Source of the DNA: Streptomyces sp. QL37
GTDB lineage: Bacteria; Actinomycetota; Actinomycetes; Streptomycetales; Streptomycetaceae
DNA: 64,000 nucleotides
Direction: 5' to 3'
Assembly: GCF_002941025.1 (NCBI RefSeq)
Contig: NZ_PTJS01000001.1
Span: forward strand, 558,001-622,000
Shown: positions 59,863 to 64,000 of the stretch, one piece after another
Layout of the letters: every line of letters starts with the position of its first letter
Position numbering within the stretch: position 1 is the first letter of the stretch
The notes under the pieces: generated by a model
Databases searched by the model: none
The model's input: the letters and a program-made list of their open reading frames with translations, nothing else
Told to the model about the DNA's origin: nothing
Position numbers and translations under genes: made by a program

Positions 59863-62800
59863 ATGCCCCGCCCCGATCTTGCCCGTCCCTCCTGGTGGGA
59901 CTCGAACATGGCCCGAGACATCCTGCGCGAGCGCGCGGTGTCCGCCGAGGGTGACCTCGGCGGACACCGGGTCAGGCTCTCCTGCGAACCGCTGCTGCGC
60001 CACGACGGCACCGGGGGCCTGCTCCAGTCCGTCCGCGTGACGGCGGACCGGCCGCTCACCCGCGCCCGGGTCACCACCCTCACCGGCAGCCCCCTGCGCT
60101 GCGACGTCCTTTCGGGGCCGGGGACGGACACCCGGCTGCTGGTTCCGGAGGTGGACGCGCCCACGCCGGTCCTGGTCGAGCTGCCTGAGCTCACCGACAC
60201 GGACAGCGTCGAGGTACTGCTGACCCCGCAGCGCCATTGGACGCTGCACCTGGTCCAACACGCCCATCTGGACATCGGCTACACCGACCCGCAGAGCACT
60301 GTGCTCGCCGAGGGACGCAAGTACCTCGACTCCCTGCTCGAACTGTGCCGCACCACTGACGACCTGCCCGACGAGGCGAAGTTCCGCTGGGCGGTCGAAG
60401 GCCACTTCAGCTACGAGAACTGGTCGCAGAATCGGCCGCCGCGGCTGGTCGCGGAATTCCTGGACCGGGTGCGCGAGGGGCGCATCGAGCTCACCGCGAT
60501 GCCCTTCAACCTCCACACCGAGACCTGCTCCACCGATGAGCTGCACGAACTGCTCCGCCCCATACGAGAGCTGAGGGATCGGGAGGGTATCGGCATCACC
60601 ACGGCCATGCAGACGGACGTGCCGGGCCAGGTCGTCGGTCTGCCCGACGTCCTCGCCGCCAGCGGAATCCGCTATCTGTCGGTCGCCCACAACTGGGCGG
60701 GGCGCGCGGTGCCGCACCACGTCGGCGGCCAGGACCTGCCGCGTCTGTTCCGCTGGCGGGCGCCGAGCGGGAACGAGGTGCTGGTGTGGCGTACGGACAC
60801 GCCCCACGGCCTCGCCTACATGGAGGGCTCGATCATCGGTTTCGACGAATCCTTCGACCGCGTCGACGACCTTCTGCCGAACTACCTCTCGGCCATGACG
60901 AACCACCAGTATCCGCACGAAGGCCGGGGCATCCCAGGGTTCCCCGTCCTGGACGAGGAGTTCAAGGGCGACCCGTACCCGTGGGACATCCTGCACCTCC
61001 GGGTCCTGGGCAAGTTCGCGGACAACGGGCCGCCGCGCCGCATCATCGCGGACACGGTGCGCCGGTGGAACGAGGAGTGGGCCTACCCCGCCCTGCGTAC
61101 CTCGCGCAACGAGGACTTCTTCGTCGACGCCGAGGAGCGGCTCGGCGAGCAGATCCAGACGTACGAAGGCGACTGGACTGACTGGTGGGTCGACGGCGTC
61201 GGCGCCGGGGCCGTGCCGCTGGCCGCTACCCGCGACGGGCAGGCGGCGCTGGCCGAAGCGCAGACTCTCGCGGGTCACGCGGAGATCATGGGGGCACCGG
61301 GCGGAGCCGGAATCACCGGGGAAGCGCCTGAGGTGTACCGCGCCGCCTCCCTGTTCAACGAGCACACCTGGGGTGCCGGCGACCCCTGGACACACGGCGA
61401 CCACGGTCATGCCTCGGGCGAGCGGCAGTGGCACTGGAAGTACGCCCAGGCCCTGCGCGCCCACGACGGAGCGCGCACCCTGCTGGACGCCGCGAGTGCG
61501 GCTCTGGGCGAGCGTCTGGCTCCGCGGGAGGGGGCGCTCGCCGGCTACTACATCGTCAACACGTGCAGCTGGGCGCGCTCCGAGACGGTCCGGCTCTTCC
61601 TCCCGGAGAGCACTGTGCCCCTCGCCGACGCGGTACGGGTCGTCGACTCCCGCGACGGCACACCGCTGGAGGTGGCGGAGGAGGAGCAGAGCAACGAACT
61701 CCACCGGGCGGCCGGCCGTTTCCTGCTGTTCCGGCTGGCCGACGTACCGGCTCACGGAGCGGTTCGGGTGGACATCGAGCCCGCCGCCGCGACCGGGCCG
61801 TCGACGGAGGGCAGCTCCCCGACCGGTACCTCCACGGTGCTGGAGAACGAGTTCCTGCGCGTGAACGTCGACCTGGCGTCCGCGTGCATCGACTCGATCC
61901 TGGACAAGCGGACAGGGAGCGAACTGGTCCGCCAGGACGCCACGGTCGGCTTCAACGGGTATCTGTACGACGAGTACGCCACGGCCGGCGGGTTCAACCA
62001 CCAGTCGAGCAAGACCACGGCCGACGAGTCGATGCACCTGCTCGCCACGCGGAGGACAGCTCCCCCGGCGGCCCTGGTGGAACGGACCTCGGACGCGACC
62101 GGTGAGACGCTGATCTACGAATGCGCCCCGGCGGGCACCCGACGGCTGCGGGTCAGGGTCCATCTGCCGCGCGCGAGTGCGCGGATCGACCTGGAGAACC
62201 GGATCGACAAGGCCGCGACCCTGACCAAGGAGAGCGCGTTCTTCGCCTTTCCCTTCGCGATGCGGTCCCCGGTCGTCCGCATGGAGGCGACCGGCGGAGT
62301 CACCGGGAACGGGCTGCCCACCGTGCCCGGTTCGGCCCGGCACATGCGGGCGGTACGCCGCTGGGTGAGCCTCCAGGAGAACGGGGCGAGCGCGGCACTG
62401 GCCACCCAGGACGCGCCGCTGATCCAGGTGGGCGGGGTCGCCATCCCCTATGTGCCGTATCCGCAGTCACTGGCGCAGGAAGAGCCGGGGACCGTGTTCT
62501 CGTGGGTTCACAACAACATCTGGGACACCAACTTCCCCTCGGAGCAGGCATTCGACCACGTCTTCCGCTACAGCATCGGATGGCAGGACACGCCCGCCCT
62601 CGGCGGTGCGGTGCTGGGTATGCGGACAGCCGCCGTCGGCAGCCGGCCCCTGGTGGCGGTACGCGCGAACCGGGCGGCCGAACCGGTTCCCGACACGTCC
62701 TACGCGCTACTCGCCCTCGACGACCCGCGCGTTCGGGTCGTCGGCCTGAGCGTGCCGGAGCCGGGGCGTCTGCTCGTACGGTTGCAGTCCTTCGCCGAGG

Positions 62801-62982
62801 AGCCTGTCACCTGCCGGCTCACGCCCGGTTTCCCCACCACCGCAGCGATGTCCGCCGACTACCTCGGTGGCGTGGGCGCCGCATTGCGCGCCGGAGCGGA
62901 TGGCTCCCTGCCGGTACCTGTACCCCGGCTCGGCACCGTGGCGGTGTCGTTGACGACGGGAGACGGACCGGACCGGGATTGA
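59863..62982 (+). CDS. Second GH38 alpha-mannosidase-like enzyme
   Basis: A 1,039-residue GH38-type protein, a different subgroup from the first mannosidase. QHAHLDIGYTDPQ (about 130) gives the zinc His/Asp and AMQTDVPGQV (about 245) the probable nucleophile Asp; FNEHTWGAGD (about 500) carries a later zinc His. C-terminal beta domains follow, and there is no signal peptide, so it works in the cytoplasm. It probably trims mannosyl branches with a different linkage preference than the other enzyme, an inference. The ATG at 59863 has GGAG 9 bases upstream. The operon ends here, at a hairpin. Confidence 0.88.
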   Translation: MPRPDLARPSWWDSNMARDILRERAVSAEGDLGGHRVRLSCEPLLRHDGTGGLLQSVRVTADRPLTRARVTTLTGSPLRCDVLSGPGTDTRLLVPEVDAPTPVLVELPELTDTDSVEVLLTPQRHWTLHLVQHAHLDIGYTDPQSTVLAEGRKYLDSLLELCRTTDDLPDEAKFRWAVEGHFSYENWSQNRPPRLVAEFLDRVREGRIELTAMPFNLHTETCSTDELHELLRPIRELRDREGIGITTAMQTDVPGQVVGLPDVLAASGIRYLSVAHNWAGRAVPHHVGGQDLPRLFRWRAPSGNEVLVWRTDTPHGLAYMEGSIIGFDESFDRVDDLLPNYLSAMTNHQYPHEGRGIPGFPVLDEEFKGDPYPWDILHLRVLGKFADNGPPRRIIADTVRRWNEEWAYPALRTSRNEDFFVDAEERLGEQIQTYEGDWTDWWVDGVGAGAVPLAATRDGQAALAEAQTLAGHAEIMGAPGGAGITGEAPEVYRAASLFNEHTWGAGDPWTHGDHGHASGERQWHWKYAQALRAHDGARTLLDAASAALGERLAPREGALAGYYIVNTCSWARSETVRLFLPESTVPLADAVRVVDSRDGTPLEVAEEEQSNELHRAAGRFLLFRLADVPAHGAVRVDIEPAAATGPSTEGSSPTGTSTVLENEFLRVNVDLASACIDSILDKRTGSELVRQDATVGFNGYLYDEYATAGGFNHQSSKTTADESMHLLATRRTAPPAALVERTSDATGETLIYECAPAGTRRLRVRVHLPRASARIDLENRIDKAATLTKESAFFAFPFAMRSPVVRMEATGGVTGNGLPTVPGSARHMRAVRRWVSLQENGASAALATQDAPLIQVGGVAIPYVPYPQSLAQEEPGTVFSWVHNNIWDTNFPSEQAFDHVFRYSIGWQDTPALGGAVLGMRTAAVGSRPLVAVRANRAAEPVPDTSYALLALDDPRVRVVGLSVPEPGRLLVRLQSFAEEPVTCRLTPGFPTTAAMSADYLGGVGAALRAGADGSLPVPVPRLGTVAVSLTTGDGPDRD

Positions 62983-62989
62983 CGAACGC

Positions 62990-63044
62990 GACCTGGGCCG
63001 CCGAGGTCTCACGATGGACTGTGCGGCCGCCGGCGGCCCAGGTC
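62990..63044 (+). terminator. 13-bp stem with long loop after the mannoside operon
   Basis: GACCTGGGCCGCC (62990-63002) pairs exactly with GGCGGCCCAGGTC (63032-63044) with a 29-base loop, eight bases after the operon's last stop. Confidence 0.55.
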
Positions 63045-63150
63045 ACATGCACAGGAGGGTGCGCGGGATCTCAGGGCCGGGGCGGGTCCGATACGGGTTC
63101 GACGGGAGCCACTCGTCGAACACGTTCCGCCGGGCGGGGGCTGCGGGGGC

Positions 63151-64000
63151 TCAGAAGGCGTACCGGACGCGCAGCCATGGTGAGTGCGTGGCGATGAGCT
63201 GCCCGATGTGCGTCAGTGCCTGCCTTTTGATGTCCAGTGAGTAGCGGACGTTGAGGGCTCCGTTCTGCGAGCGCTTCGTCTCCTGGGCGGCCGGCTGCCA
63301 GAGCACTTCCTCGGCGCGAGGGTGCCAGCCAAGGTTGACCTCGTGGAGCGACTGGTTGTGGGTCAGCATGATGATCTCGGCCGCCGCCTGCTGTTTCACG
63401 CGGGCGGGCAGGACGTCGTCGAGGTGGGTCAGCAGGTCGGCCCAGTCCCGCTGCCAGCCCGGTCGCAGGATGATGGGCGAGAGGTTGAAGTGGACCTCGT
63501 AGCCGGCGTCGAGGAAGTCGGCGGCTGCGGCGATCCGCTCGGCGACCGGGCTGGTCCGGATGTCCAGCAGCCGGGCGTCGTCGGGTGGCATGACGGAGAA
63601 GCGCACTCGGGTGCGCCCCTGAGGGTCGAGGGTGAGCAGGTCCGGGTTGACGAACTTGGTCGCGAAGGAAGCCTTCGCCGTCGGCAGGTCGCGGAAGGCG
63701 GCGACGAGATCTGCCGTGTTGTCGCAGACCAGAGCGTCGACCGAGCAGTCACCGTTCTCGCCGATGTCGTAGACCCATGCCCGGGGGTCGCACTGATTGG
63801 GTTCCGCCTTGGGGCCTTGGGCCCGTACGTGGCGGCGCACGTGGGCCACGATCGCCTCGATGTTGGTGAACAGCGTGATGGGGTTGGCGTAACCCTTGCG
63901 CCGGGGGACATAGCAGTAGGCGCAGGCCATCGCGCACCCGTTGGAGGGGCCAGGTGCGATCCAGTCCGCCGACCTGCCGTTGGGACGCGTCCGGAGTGTG
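63151..64000 (-). CDS. Spore-photoproduct-lyase-like radical SAM protein (5' end outside the window)
   Basis: The last 283 codons of a radical SAM gene that runs off the window's right edge. The iron-sulphur motif C-x3-C-x2-C appears as GCAMACAYCYVPRRKGY, near the N-terminus. Segments EPNQCDPRAWVYDIGENGDCS, FATKFVNPDLL, RVRFSVMPPDDARLLD and FNLSPIILRPGW resemble spore photoproduct lyase and the SplB-like family of actinomycetes. The classic enzyme repairs the UV spore photoproduct with a SAM radical; in Streptomyces the role of such proteins is not settled. It is convergent with the mannoside operon. Confidence 0.85.
   Translation of the reverse strand, partial: TLRTRPNGRSADWIAPGPSNGCAMACAYCYVPRRKGYANPITLFTNIEAIVAHVRRHVRAQGPKAEPNQCDPRAWVYDIGENGDCSVDALVCDNTADLVAAFRDLPTAKASFATKFVNPDLLTLDPQGRTRVRFSVMPPDDARLLDIRTSPVAERIAAAADFLDAGYEVHFNLSPIILRPGWQRDWADLLTHLDDVLPARVKQQAAAEIIMLTHNQSLHEVNLGWHPRAEEVLWQPAAQETKRSQNGALNVRYSLDIKRQALTHIGQLIATHSPWLRVRYAF

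Overview
The window is high-GC actinobacterial chromosome, almost certainly from a Streptomyces. Pointers are GC-rich third positions, many GTG/TTG starts with GGAG-type ribosome binding sites, dense translationally coupled operons, DUF5709 and DUF1996 proteins, an alpha-lytic-type protease and a Streptomyces-type IS630 remnant. I saw no rRNA, tRNA or CRISPR array.

Layout. (1) 1-9.1 kb: hypothetical genes, then three genes for secreted proteins: a glycoside hydrolase with an F5/8-C module, a DUF1996 protein and an S1 protease. Each is preceded by a palindrome with the core GAGAGCGCTCTC, so they look like one LacI-type regulon. A phosphotransferase and a small secreted protein lie between them. 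(2) 9.1-13.6 kb: carboxylesterase, HD-domain protein, DUF1579-like protein and a MurE-type ligase paralogue. (3) 13.9-25.1 kb: ten genes on the minus strand with 4-bp stop/start overlaps throughout, behind a promoter whose spacer holds a Zur/Fur-like palindrome. The order is ATP-grasp ligase, DUF364 (putative heavy-metal chelation) protein, PLP beta-replacement enzyme, enolase-superfamily epimerase, MFS exporter, SAM methyltransferase, Opp/Nik-type binding lipoprotein, two permeases and a double ATPase. I read it as a make-export-reimport metallophore operon of a type I do not recognise. It is the most promising novel system here.

(4) 25.3-32.4 kb: DUF5709 protein, ABC exporter, luciferase-like monooxygenase with an aldo/keto reductase, and 6-phosphogluconate dehydrogenase. 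(5) 32.4-36.5 kb: a scrambled island. It has a 314-bp unit present as direct-inverted-direct copies (including a spacerless 628-bp palindrome), each carrying a broken 3-hydroxyacyl-CoA dehydrogenase tail, then an IS630 transposase relic, a 44-bp inverted pair around a hypothetical gene, and a decayed gene. (6) 35.9-47.1 kb: a 3,541-residue secreted RHS/LamG polymorphic toxin with a nuclease tip, overlapped by its likely SMI1/KNR4 immunity gene.

(7) 48-63 kb: an alpha-mannan utilisation locus. A secreted GH76 endo-mannanase would cut the polymer, a binding lipoprotein and two permeases import fragments, and two cytoplasmic GH38 mannosidases, a ROK kinase and a mannose-6-phosphate-isomerase-like protein process them. 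A LacI repressor is encoded within it, and two related 16-bp operator candidates sit on the -10 boxes of the divergent promoters. (8) The window ends inside a spore-photoproduct-lyase-like radical SAM gene.
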